Positions 17,035-24,783 of a DNA stretch of 52,948 nt are shown here, one piece after another (the first letter of the stretch is position 1; every line of letters begins with the position of its first letter). Source of the DNA: Thermoplasmata archaeon (GTDB lineage Archaea; Thermoplasmatota; Thermoplasmata; Lutacidiplasmatales; UBA184). Position numbers and translations under genes: made by a program. Under the pieces are notes generated by a model. That model saw only the letters and a program-made list of their open reading frames with translations. It was not told the DNA's origin and did not search any database. The stretch lies in assembly GCA_035532555.1 (NCBI GenBank), contig DATKQS010000006.1, positions 73,380 to 126,327 of the forward strand, read 5' to 3'.

Positions 17035-18012
17035 TCAGTACCCGCCGCTTCCGGAGGACCCGCCCGTGTGGCTCGGGCCGGGATAGATGTTCAGGACCGT
17101 GACCACGAAGACGAGGGTCTGCCCCATCACTTCGGCGTTGAAGTTCCAGACCTGGGTGTTCGTAGCGGGGCTGATCGAACTGACGATGAACTTGTTCGCG
17201 CTGCAGACCGTGCTCGCCGAACTCGGCAGCTTGCCCAGGACGAGTCCCGCCTGGCTGGGGGCGAGCAGGCTCGTGAGAGTGATCGTGCCCGCGCCGCCGC
17301 TTGCGGTCGAGATGTTCGTCACCTGCTCGGGGTACCCGTACGGCGAGGCGAGCTGACCGAGAGTGGGATGGTACTGGACGACGACCCAGCTCGCGTTCGC
17401 GCTGAGGACGAAGTCGGTCCAACCGTACTGCGGGTCAGCGAACTGGGCCCCCGTCGCGGCGGTCGCGTTGGGATATTGCGTATGGAAGGTGGACAGCGCG
17501 ATGAGGTTCGTGGCGGGAATCGTGTAGACGAGCGGGCTGCTCTGGTAGCACCCGGCCTGCCCGTTGCCGTAGCCGAGCGACGGCGGGATCGAGATCCATT
17601 TGCTGACGTTCCCGGTCATCCCGAGCATGCCCTTCCAGAACCCGGTGATGACCGTGTTGAAGGTGGTGTTGTGGACCACGTAGCCGCCGGATGGAGCGGT
17701 GGGCCCGACATGGACGCCGAGCGGCGTGTAGGCCGCTTGCGATCCTCGATTGGCGAATTCGAGAGATTTCTTCAGGTTCGAGTTGTTCGCGACGCTCCAG
17801 AGCGACGTGTCGAAGATCGCACCGGCCTGGGGACCGCTTCCGAAGTAGCCGACGTAGTTCACGGTCACGTTGTCGCCCAGTTCGACCGAAAGGAGCGGTT
17901 TCGTCGGGGAGAGCTTGGAGTGGTAGTAGAGGTAGGCCCCGGCTCCGCTGGCGGCCACGATGACGATGGCCATGAAGACCGCGAGGGGCCAATACGAGTA
18001 CTTGTGGGCCAT
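17035..18012 (-). CDS. Membrane-anchored FKBP-type peptidyl-prolyl isomerase
   Basis: A 325-residue protein with an N-terminal membrane anchor (residues about 9-31, preceded by MAHKYSYW) and an FKBP fold facing outside. Seen: GDNVTVNYVGYF and IFDTSLW of the first FKBP strands, then VITGFWKGMLGMTG and ISIPPSLGYG, the classical G-F-x-x-G-M and P-x-x-x-G-Y-G motifs, interrupted by a large Asn/Thr/Ser-rich insertion. A second beta-rich domain of about 130 residues follows, and the end is a Gly/Ser tail. Expected to help fold secreted or surface proteins. The FKBP pocket aromatics are only partly identifiable, so isomerase activity is inferred. Confidence 0.83.
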   Translation of the reverse strand: MAHKYSYWPLAVFMAIVIVAASGAGAYLYYHSKLSPTKPLLSVELGDNVTVNYVGYFGSGPQAGAIFDTSLWSVANNSNLKKSLEFANRGSQAAYTPLGVHVGPTAPSGGYVVHNTTFNTVITGFWKGMLGMTGNVSKWISIPPSLGYGNGQAGCYQSSPLVYTIPATNLIALSTFHTQYPNATAATGAQFADPQYGWTDFVLSANASWVVVQYHPTLGQLASPYGYPEQVTNISTASGGAGTITLTSLLAPSQAGLVLGKLPSSASTVCSANKFIVSSISPATNTQVWNFNAEVMGQTLVFVVTVLNIYPGPSHTGGSSGSGGY

Positions 18013-18118
18013 TGAGTTCTAGTTCCGTTGGAAGGTGGGGGTCAGTTCGTCGCTGGTCTCGTCACGTGATCGGAGAGACAGGTGGTCTTCATCCCCCCGC
18101 CGCCGAGTGTCGAGGTGG

Positions 18119-18126
18119 TATAAATG
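18119..18126 (-). promoter_or_regulatory. TATA box upstream of the FKBP gene
   Basis: Minus-strand CATTTATA, a strong AT-rich box in GC-rich surroundings, about 107 nt before the ATG at 18012. This would leave an mRNA leader of roughly 80 nt, unlike the leaderless pattern of most neighbours. No other TATA candidate is visible in the gap. Confidence 0.45.
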
Positions 18127-18150
18127 TATCCAATCGGCGGGCGGCTTGGG

Positions 18151-19092
18151 TCAGCCGTCCGTGAGGGCGGAAGCGCGGCGAAGGCGGCCCATGATCGGCT
18201 CCTCGACCACGCCGTCGTCCTGCAGGCGGGCGAGGATGGTCTCCGCGGCCTCCTCGGAGAGGCCCCGCTCCGCCAGGCGCTGACGCAGCTCGCGGTAGTC
18301 CGCATATCCGTCCATCGACCCATCCGCGAGCTCGTCCATCACATCGAGGAACGCCGACTCGTTCGCGCGTTCGGACGCGCTCGGGGCTTCTCGGCGCCGG
18401 TGGGCTGGGGCCTCCACCCGTGTCACCCGAACGGTCGCCGGGATACCGGGCGCGGCCGAGGGGGACGGGGCGCGGCCCTCGATCGCAGGGAGCAACAGCT
18501 TCAGGGTCGTCCGGAAGGCGGAGCGGTCGATGGCGGGGTACCGCCGGATCGCCTCCCGGGCCGCCCGCAGCCCCGCGGCGCCGATCCCTTCCGCTCGCAG
18601 GTTCGCATCGGGGACCATCGGCTCCTTCAGGAGCCGTTCTACGAGCTCGAGTCGATCGAGGCTCTGGCTCAGCTCATCGAGAAGCGCGACCCGCAGCTGA
18701 CCCTCGTCCAGCGGGCGTAGGGCTTCCGCCCGAATCGAAACGTATCCCGTTCCGTCGTTCCCGCGGTAGAGATGGACCTTCCCGGCGACCAAGGCCGGCT
18801 GGGGCGTCGTGATCGCGCGCAGCTGCGCCATGGCCCGCGGCTGGAAGCCGCCCGCCGTCACGGCCACCGTACCGGTGGGGTCGGTGAGGCGGGAGCGCCA
18901 GAACGGCTGGGCGGGATCCCGGCCGATCGACTCCGGCGGGCTCAGGGTCCCCGCGATGAGCACTCGGCTCATCCGCGACCCGTACGGGGAAAGCAGGTAC
19001 GTGGCCGCTCGCTCCCCGGTGCCGCGCTCCTCTTGGAGCGCGGCCAGGATCTCCGCGACCGTTTCCCGCCAGGCGGTCTCGCGCAACGCCAT
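18151..19092 (-). CDS. RPA-associated protein (COG3390, Rpap-like)
   Basis: A 313-residue archaeal protein encoded directly after RPA. Seen: an N-terminal OB-like domain beginning with TYLLSPYGSRMSRVLIAGTLS and including DPTGTVAVTAGGFQP, a helical middle, a Pro/Ala-rich linker around residues 205-235, and a C-terminal winged-helix-like segment (YRELRQRLAERGLSEEAAETIL, then GVVEEP) of the type that follows the OB fold in RPA32. In haloarchaea the rpa and rpap genes are paired and the products bind together in DNA repair. Start ATG 19092 is 3 nt after the RPA stop, so a two-gene operon. Confidence 0.85.
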   Translation of the reverse strand: MALRETAWRETVAEILAALQEERGTGERAATYLLSPYGSRMSRVLIAGTLSPPESIGRDPAQPFWRSRLTDPTGTVAVTAGGFQPRAMAQLRAITTPQPALVAGKVHLYRGNDGTGYVSIRAEALRPLDEGQLRVALLDELSQSLDRLELVERLLKEPMVPDANLRAEGIGAAGLRAAREAIRRYPAIDRSAFRTTLKLLLPAIEGRAPSPSAAPGIPATVRVTRVEAPAHRRREAPSASERANESAFLDVMDELADGSMDGYADYRELRQRLAERGLSEEAAETILARLQDDGVVEEPIMGRLRRASALTDG

Positions 19093-19095
19093 CGT

Positions 19096-20256
19096 CTAAC
19101 TCCCCAGCCGAGCCGCGAGCTCGCGCGCGCGCGTCGGGACCTCGATGGTCACGCGCTCGATCGATTCGGGGTACACGGTCAGGCCGAAGTCGTCCTTGGA
19201 AGCCCGGCCCCGAACGCGGACATGAGTGCCAAAGGTCGCCTCGAAGAGCTGCTCCTCGAGGAGCGTCGGGTCCGGCGCGTCGCGCAGGCGGGCGAGGGCC
19301 CCTTCGAGCGAGACGCCCCAGAGCATCTCGGTCCCCTCCCGGGCGGCGTTCACGGTGGCCGAGCCCGAGCCGTCATCGACGACGAACCGTCCTCGCAGAT
19401 CGGCGACGCCCTGGACGGCTCCGTGCGTGGGACATATCCCTCCGGCGACGGCGCGCTTGCAGGTGGGGCATCGATAGACGAGGCCGCTCGGGGGAAGGAG
19501 CCCGAGGATCACGCCCTCGAGCGCGATCGACTCTCCTCCGCCCGCTTCCTCGATCTCGGCGATGGGGCGGGGTGGGGTCGAGAGCACCTCCGCCGGCTGG
19601 GGCAGATCCGCGCCCTCGATACGGGCCACGACCGAGCGCTCATCGAGATTGAGTTGCGGGCGGTTGCGGAACATGCGCACGTATCCTCCCGCGATGCGCA
19701 CCGTCTGGCCGGCCTGGAGAGCGAAGTCGCTCCACGAGGTGAAGGCGATCGAGCCGCTCCGGTCGGCGAGGAGACCTTCGTAGATCGCCCGCTGCTCGGT
19801 TCCGACGGTGACCGTGCGCGGGGAGATGCGCACCACTCGGCCCTCGATGCGGAATCCCTCATCGGAGGCTCCCAGCTCGCGGATCTTGCGCAGAGGAATG
19901 TCGTCGCCGTCGACCGGCGGGAGCTCGAGCTCGCTCGCCGGCGCGACGCGCGTGCGGTAGCCGAACGAGACCTCGGGCCGTCCCCGAAACTCGCGGACCT
20001 GAGCGTTCACGGCGCGCAGGACCGTTCCACGGTCGACGCCCTCGGCCGGAGGTTCCCACCACGTGAACCGGACGGTCGCCGTCCCGTCGCTCAACAGGCC
20101 CGAGAGGAACGTGCGACGCCGACCGTCGGCGGTGTTGGTGTACTCGCGACGCTCCACCGTCACGACGCGTCCCAGGATCTGGACGGGGGCGTCCGTCGGT
20201 CGCAGGTCGCGCAGCCGGGTATCGGTGGGTGAGGCGGGCTCCGCAGCTTCCGTCAC
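19096..20256 (-). CDS. rpa: Replication protein A (single-stranded DNA-binding, multi-OB, zinc finger)
   Basis: Single-stranded DNA-binding protein for replication and repair. It has 386 residues from GTG 20256. Seen: three OB folds (about residues 24-100, 135-210 and 245-365), the last containing a zinc site of the C-x2-C-x8-C-x2-H type (C263, C266, C275, H278; CPTC and CPTH), plus beta-strand motifs such as GLLSDGTATVRFTWW and GLLADRSGSIAFTSW repeated in OB1 and OB2. The earlier GTG at 20283 was not used because a TATA box at 20294-20302 would put the transcript start near 20270. Paired with the COG3390 gene 3 nt downstream. Confidence 0.93.
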   Translation of the reverse strand: MTEAAEPASPTDTRLRDLRPTDAPVQILGRVVTVERREYTNTADGRRRTFLSGLLSDGTATVRFTWWEPPAEGVDRGTVLRAVNAQVREFRGRPEVSFGYRTRVAPASELELPPVDGDDIPLRKIRELGASDEGFRIEGRVVRISPRTVTVGTEQRAIYEGLLADRSGSIAFTSWSDFALQAGQTVRIAGGYVRMFRNRPQLNLDERSVVARIEGADLPQPAEVLSTPPRPIAEIEEAGGGESIALEGVILGLLPPSGLVYRCPTCKRAVAGGICPTHGAVQGVADLRGRFVVDDGSGSATVNAAREGTEMLWGVSLEGALARLRDAPDPTLLEEQLFEATFGTHVRVRGRASKDDFGLTVYPESIERVTIEVPTRARELAARLGS

Positions 20257-20293
20257 GTTCGTTCTCTCGCGGTCGCTCCCCACAGCGGGTCTT

Positions 20294-20302
20294 GATAAAA
20301 AC
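20294..20302 (-). promoter_or_regulatory. TATA box for the rpa operon
   Basis: Minus-strand GTTTTTATC. With the usual 24-27 nt spacing transcription would begin near 20270-20274, about 15 nt before GTG 20256, which decides that start over GTG 20283. Confidence 0.5.
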
Positions 20303-20375
20303 CCGACACCGCGCCTGAACGCTGAGCTCTCCGAGGGGGAGTACGCCTTATCGGGCCGGCGACGATGGACCGAAC

Positions 20376-21218
20376 GTGCCTGCCCCGTTCCTCGACCGCC
20401 TCGACCATGTCCTCTGCGAGACCAATTCGCTGGTGTCGGTGGGGCTCGATCCGGACCCGGCGCGAACGCCCTCCCCCCTGCGCCGGCAGAGTCGGACCCG
20501 TCAGCTCGATGCCTTCCTCGGCGGGATCGTCGGGGCCACGCGCCCGTACGTGTCGGCGTACAAGATGCAGCTCGCCGCCTACTGGAGCTACGGAGCGGCA
20601 GGGTTCGGCGCCCTGGAGCGTGTCGTCCGAAAGATCGGGCCGAGCCGCATCAAGATCCTCGACCTGAAAGCGAACGACATCCCGAACACCATGCGCCTGC
20701 TCGCCGACGGAGTGTTCGATGCCTTCGGGTTCGACGCGATCACCGTGACCCCGTGGATGGGCTGGGAGAGCCTTGTACCGGTCGCGGCCCGTCCCGATCG
20801 GGGCTACTTCGTAGTGGCCCACACCAGCAACCCCGGTTCCCGGGACTTCCAGGAAATCCGCCATGGCTCCTCGCCGCTGTGGATCGAGATCGTTCGGACC
20901 GTGGGCAAGCTCGCGCGCAAGAGCGGAAACGCCGGCGTCGTCATCGGGGCCACCGATCCTCGAGCGGTCGCGCGGGCCCGCGCCGCGCTCGGCGAGCGGG
21001 GCGCGATCCTTCTTCCCGGGATCGGTGCGCAGCGCGGGGATCTCGCCGCGAGCATCTCGGGCGGGGTCGACCGCAACGGCCGCGGGCTCCTAGCGGCGGC
21101 TTCTCGCAGCATCCTGTACGCATCCTCGAAGAGCGACTGGCGGGCGGCCGCCGGCTTCGAAGCGCGACGCCTGCGCGACGAGATCAACGATCTGCGAGCA
21201 CCTCGGCGTAGAGCTTGA
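20376..21218 (+). CDS. pyrF: Orotidine 5'-phosphate decarboxylase (long-form type)
   Basis: Decarboxylates OMP to UMP, the last step of pyrimidine synthesis. It has 280 residues, matching the longer type-2 PyrF group rather than the approximately 220-residue archaeal standard. Seen: SVGLDPDP (D25), YKMQLAAYW (K63), ILDLKANDI (D96, K98, D101: the catalytic Asp-Lys-Asp array), VAHTSNPGS, VVIGATDP and LLPGIGAQ phosphate-binding loops. In the catalytic motif the usual DxKRGDI reads DLKANDI, a modest deviation. GTG 20376 is about 26 nt after CCTTATCG, suiting a leaderless start. The 3' end overlaps the convergent glycosyltransferase by 35 nt. Confidence 0.9.
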   Translation: MPAPFLDRLDHVLCETNSLVSVGLDPDPARTPSPLRRQSRTRQLDAFLGGIVGATRPYVSAYKMQLAAYWSYGAAGFGALERVVRKIGPSRIKILDLKANDIPNTMRLLADGVFDAFGFDAITVTPWMGWESLVPVAARPDRGYFVVAHTSNPGSRDFQEIRHGSSPLWIEIVRTVGKLARKSGNAGVVIGATDPRAVARARAALGERGAILLPGIGAQRGDLAASISGGVDRNGRGLLAAASRSILYASSKSDWRAAAGFEARRLRDEINDLRAPRRRA

Positions 21219-22317
21219 GGAGCTGGCCGGTCACGGTCTCGACACCGTAGCGTTGCTCCGCGCGTTTGCGCGCGGCGGCAGCCATCCGAGCGCGCATCGC
21301 GTCGTCGTCGAGGATCTCCCGAATGCGGGCGGCCAGATCGGAGGCGATCAGCGGTTCGGCGAGGAGTCCCTCCTTCCCCGGCTCTATCACCTCTCGGACC
21401 CCGGGCATGTCCGCCGTGACGACCGGGAGCCCCACGGCCATCGCTTCGGCTACCGCGAGCCCAAAGCCCTCGAGCCGGTTCTGGGAGGGAAAGACGAACA
21501 GATCGGCCGCGCAGAGGTACCGGGGCAGGTCGACGTCCGAGACCTCCGTCAGGAATCGCACGCGGTGGGGGACGCCGAGGCGGTACGCGAGTCGTCGGAG
21601 GTACGCGAAGCGGGGGCCGCTGCCGATCGCGAGGAGTACCACGTCGCTGGGCAGCTCGGCAAGCGCCCGCAGGATCACGTCCACGCCCTTGTGCGGGACG
21701 AGCCGACCGGTGAATGCGAGCACTCGCTTTCCCTCGAGCGCGAAATCGCGGCGGATGTCGGAGGCGTCGAGGCCGGGCCGGAATCGATCGAGATCGACGA
21801 CCGAGGGGATGATCTCGAGGGGCCGTCCGCGCAGGACGGCGGAGGTCATCCCATAGCTGCGCGTGTGGACGATGATCCGATCGACCCGGGCCAGCGTGCG
21901 GGTCAGGAAGATCCGCTGGAACGCCTCCGTGAGGACGCGACCCCAGGGGCCCGGGAGGTAGAGATCGCAGTGGTACGTGAGGCAGATCGGGACCGGGCTC
22001 CGCTGCAGCGCGCGGACCGCAAAGTACGAGGTGAGCGGTGGGGGGTAGTGCAGGTGGACGATGTCCGCCTTCAGCCCCTTGAGCACGCGGCCGACCGCGG
22101 GATCGATCGGAGTGTTGAGGAGGACCGCTCGGCAGGGCGCTCGGGCGATCCGGTACCCTTCGAGATCCTCCTGCGCGGGTAGGTCGGGATCGAAGCGCGC
22201 GGTGAGCACCACCACGTCCTGGCCCTGCAGCGCGAATCCCCGTGCGAGCTGGCGGACGTGCGTCTCGACACCCCCGGCGTGGGGATAGAAGAACGGAGTA
22301 ACGAGGACGATGCGCAC
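21184..22317 (-). CDS. Glycosyltransferase family 4 (GT-B)
   Basis: Retaining nucleotide-sugar glycosyltransferase of about 377 residues, probably acting on lipid or surface glycans at the cytoplasmic membrane face. Seen: N-terminal RIVLVTPFFYPHAGGVETHV acceptor-domain start, ADIVHLHYPP, the donor-domain TGRLVPHKGVD, GSGPRFAYL, and EGFGLAVAEAMAVGLPVV containing the E-x7-E motif. GTG 22317 gives the typical family N-terminus and has GGAGGAG 3-9 nt upstream; GTG 22347 is too near the AT-rich box at 22350-22358. Donor sugar unknown. It is isolated from the GT2 genes at the window end. Confidence 0.9.
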   Translation of the reverse strand: MRIVLVTPFFYPHAGGVETHVRQLARGFALQGQDVVVLTARFDPDLPAQEDLEGYRIARAPCRAVLLNTPIDPAVGRVLKGLKADIVHLHYPPPLTSYFAVRALQRSPVPICLTYHCDLYLPGPWGRVLTEAFQRIFLTRTLARVDRIIVHTRSYGMTSAVLRGRPLEIIPSVVDLDRFRPGLDASDIRRDFALEGKRVLAFTGRLVPHKGVDVILRALAELPSDVVLLAIGSGPRFAYLRRLAYRLGVPHRVRFLTEVSDVDLPRYLCAADLFVFPSQNRLEGFGLAVAEAMAVGLPVVTADMPGVREVIEPGKEGLLAEPLIASDLAARIREILDDDAMRARMAAAARKRAEQRYGVETVTGQLLKLYAEVLADR

Positions 22318-22377
22318 GGGCTCCTCCGATAGAGCATCGGAGGTCACTTAGGTAAAGGGCGCGGTCGAATGGACTGA

Positions 22378-23319
22378 CTAGGCCTCGGTGACACCGGGGC
22401 GTCGGGGCGCGGCCGGTTGCGACTCGCGCGCTTGGAGCAACTCGGAGTCCGGCACGCCCGCGAGATCGAGACCCTTCATCGGTTCCCCGAGCCCTTCCGA
22501 GACGCGGGCGAGCACCTCGGGCTGATCGAAGTGCAGCGAGGCCTCCACCACCGCGCGCGCGACCTTCTCCGGGTGCTGGGACTTGAAGATCCCGCTCCCC
22601 ACGAAGATCCCGTCGACCCCGAGGAGTCGACAGAGCGCGGCATCCGCCGGAGTCGCGATCCCTCCGGCTGCGAAGTTGACGACGGGCAGGCGTCCGAGCG
22701 CCCGGACCTCTTCCACGGTCGAGGGCAGCACCCGGGCCTTCCGGGCCCAGAGCGCGGCGTTCTTCTTGGTCATCTTGCGGACGAGGGCGATCTCCGAGCT
22801 GATCTGGTGAATGTGGCGGACGGCCTCGATCACGTTGCCCGTTCCGGCCTCGCCTTTCGTGCGGATCATCGCCGCGCCCTCGTCGATGCGGCGGAGCGCC
22901 TCCCCGAGGTTTCGGGCGCCGCAGACGAACGGTACCTGGAACGCCTTCTTGTCGACGTGGTAGAAGGGATCCGCCGGCGTGAGGACCTCGGACTCGTCCA
23001 CCATGTCGACTCCGAGCGACTCCAGGATCCGGGCCTCGGAGGTGTGGCCGATGCGGCATTTGGCCATCACGGGAATCGTGACGCGAGCCTGGATCTCGCG
23101 AACCTTGAGCGGGTCGGCCATGCGGGCGACACCGCCCATGGCCCGGATGTCCGCGGGGACCCGCTCCAGCGCCATCACCGCGACGGCCCCGGCCTCCTCT
23201 GCGAGCGAGGCCTGTTCCGCGTTGGTGACGTCCATGATGACGCCGCCCTGCTGCATGCGGGCAAAGCCGCGCTTGACGAGCTCCGTGCCGAACCGAAGCT
23301 GGTCCATCGAATCGACCAT
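22378..23319 (-). CDS. pdxS: Pyridoxal 5'-phosphate synthase subunit PdxS
   Basis: TIM-barrel synthase that makes PLP from ribose 5-phosphate, glyceraldehyde 3-phosphate and ammonia from PdxT. It has 313 residues. Seen: IMDVTNAEQ (D30), VMAKCRIGH (K87), [10 protein letters not shown] (K155) and [15 protein letters not shown], which carry the conserved Asp24, Lys81 and Lys149 of Bacillus PdxS. ATG 23319 is chosen: a TATA box at 23356-23363 places the transcript start some 15 nt before it, while the open frame reaching to 23460 has no conserved content. No pdxT adjacent. It diverges from the TPP-riboswitch thiamine transporter. Confidence 0.96.
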   Translation of the reverse strand: MVDSMDQLRFGTELVKRGFARMQQGGVIMDVTNAEQASLAEEAGAVAVMALERVPADIRAMGGVARMADPLKVREIQARVTIPVMAKCRIGHTSEARILESLGVDMVDESEVLTPADPFYHVDKKAFQVPFVCGARNLGEALRRIDEGAAMIRTKGEAGTGNVIEAVRHIHQISSEIALVRKMTKKNAALWARKARVLPSTVEEVRALGRLPVVNFAAGGIATPADAALCRLLGVDGIFVGSGIFKSQHPEKVARAVVEASLHFDQPEVLARVSEGLGEPMKGLDLAGVPDSELLQARESQPAAPRRPGVTEA

Positions 23320-23355
23320 CGCGCGACGCCCCTCTACCGCATAGACTCGCGAGGT

Positions 23356-23363
23356 GTATATCA
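23356..23363 (-). promoter_or_regulatory. TATA box for pdxS
   Basis: Minus-strand TGATATAC, centred about 40 nt before ATG 23319; predicts a short leader and excludes the longer upstream start. Confidence 0.5.
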
Positions 23364-23490
23364 CGTTAGACCGGCACGCCGCCGGCCCTCGTGGGTCGAT
23401 ACGGGCGTCGATGAGCGACGAGCCCTCCCTCGACCCGCACGCGAACCGGTCGTTCTGCAAACGTTAATGCCGCGGGCGGGATAGTCTTCC

Positions 23491-23582
23491 TCGCAGGGGG
23501 AGCTGTGAACCGGCTGAGAGGACGAGCACGCCTCGTCGACCCCAGGAACCTGCACGGGATAATGCCCGCGAAGGGAACGCGA
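23491..23582 (+). promoter_or_regulatory. TPP (THI-box) riboswitch aptamer
   Basis: Thiamine pyrophosphate aptamer controlling the thiamine ABC transporter. Seen in order: P1 strand TCGC pairing with GCGA at 23579-23582; P2 GGGG pairing with CCCC near 23540; the invariant CTGAGAG around 23513-23519; a P3 hairpin GACGAG/CTCGTC; then AACCTG, GGGATAATGCCCGCGAAGGG with the conserved ATAATGC and GCGAAGGGA that contact the pyrophosphate. An AT-rich ACGTTAATG at 23461-23469 is a plausible TATA box about 25-30 nt upstream. TPP switches are known in Thermoplasma-type archaea but are rare in archaea overall. Confidence 0.92.
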
Positions 23583-23601
23583 TGGACGAAGTAACCATCC
23601 T

Positions 23602-23620
23602 CTCCGCCGGTTCGCCGGAG
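23602..23620 (+). promoter_or_regulatory. Hairpin sequestering the thiB ribosome site
   Basis: CTCCG (23602-23606) pairs with CGGAG (23616-23620), covering most of the only Shine-Dalgarno candidate GGAGG (23617-23621). An alternative CCGG-TTCG-CCGG tetraloop hairpin uses the inner bases. A separate GATGG/CCATC stem (23581-23585 with 23595-23599) competes with the 3' strand of P1. This looks like the expression platform of a translation-controlling riboswitch. The GGAGG is unusually close to the ATG (1 nt). Confidence 0.55.
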
Positions 23621-23622
23621 GA

Positions 23623-24783
23623 ATGAGTAGCGCACCATCGAACGCGGCCGCGCCGCCACGGCGATTGCGCCGCCCGGGCCGCGCGAGCACGATCATCCTG
23701 ATCGCGGCGGTCTCGGTGGTCGTCGTCGTAGCCGGTATCGGCCTCACGCAGTACTACCTCACCCCGACGCCGACCCTGACGATCTACACGTATTCGAGCC
23801 TCTTCGGCGGTACGTGCGGTGCCCCTGCGTTCTCGAACGTCTTCGGGACCTTCGAGGCGGCGCACCACATCCGCATCCAGGTCGAGTGTCCTTCCGGAGA
23901 TCTTGCGAGCACGCTGCTCGCGCAGAAGAACTCGCCCGGAGCGGACCTCGTGATCGGGCTGGACGAGATCACCGCGAGCCAAGCCGAGAGCCAGTCGCTG
24001 CTCATCCCGTACGTTTCCCCCGCGCTCGCGACCGTACCGGCCTCGCTGGTCCGGGACCTGAGCCCGGATCACGCGGTCACCCCGTACGAGTACGGCTATC
24101 TCGGCATCGACTACAACGCTTCGTTCCGCACGATCACGAACGGCGCCATCGCGAACTCCTCGTTCCTGAACTTCTCGCAGAACTCCACCTGGGCGCGCCA
24201 GCTCCTCTACGAGAACCCCACGACCGACATCACGGGGGAGGAGTTCCTGGCATGGGAGATCGAGTTCTACTCCGCGATCCTGCACGAGAACTGGCAGAGC
24301 TTCTGGCAGCAGGTCCTTCCGTACGCTCCCAGCGCGCCCGACTGGTCGACCGCGTTCAACGAGTTCACCTCTCCTCCGGGAAACCCGCTCGCGGTCGTCA
24401 GCTACACGACCGACCCGGCCTACGCGATCGACAACCCCGGCCTCGGGGCGTTCAACACGACCGTGACGAACTGGAACCACACGCTCTACGGTTGGCAGAC
24501 CATCTACGGGATCGGGATCGTCGCCGGGACGCAGCACCTCTCCCTCGACGAACAGTTCATCAACTGGTTCCTGAACGGGACGGTCCAGAACGAGATCCCG
24601 CTCAACGAGTGGGAGTACCCGGCGAACCGGACGGTCCCGCTCCCCTCCGAGTACCGCGGACTGATCGACCCGAACTCGATTGTGCCGCTCAACGAGTACA
24701 CGACCCCCTCCGCACTCGCCACGAACATCGCGAACTGGCAGAACGAATGGCAGACCCTGGCGAACCAGTACGCTCCGCCGTAG
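23623..24783 (+). CDS. thiB: Thiamine ABC transporter substrate-binding protein
   Basis: Extracellular binding protein of 386 residues, anchored by a hydrophobic segment at about residues 22-44 after a basic, Pro/Arg-rich N-terminus. Seen: the ThiB-like opening TLTIYTYSSLFGG, GADLVIGLDEITAS, YEYGYLGIDYNASF, and AVVSYTTDPAYAIDN, and many Asn-x-Ser/Thr sequons as expected for an archaeal surface protein. Identification as thiamine-specific rests on the TPP riboswitch in its leader and on the permease and ATPase genes that follow; an iron-type binding protein would have a similar fold. The permease start lies inside its last codons. Confidence 0.9.
   Translation: MSSAPSNAAAPPRRLRRPGRASTIILIAAVSVVVVVAGIGLTQYYLTPTPTLTIYTYSSLFGGTCGAPAFSNVFGTFEAAHHIRIQVECPSGDLASTLLAQKNSPGADLVIGLDEITASQAESQSLLIPYVSPALATVPASLVRDLSPDHAVTPYEYGYLGIDYNASFRTITNGAIANSSFLNFSQNSTWARQLLYENPTTDITGEEFLAWEIEFYSAILHENWQSFWQQVLPYAPSAPDWSTAFNEFTSPPGNPLAVVSYTTDPAYAIDNPGLGAFNTTVTNWNHTLYGWQTIYGIGIVAGTQHLSLDEQFINWFLNGTVQNEIPLNEWEYPANRTVPLPSEYRGLIDPNSIVPLNEYTTPSALATNIANWQNEWQTLANQYAPP

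Noticed and set aside
23320-23460. Longer PdxS with 47 extra residues
   Set aside because: A TATA box inside the extension, and family proteins begin at MVDSM-like sequence near 23319.
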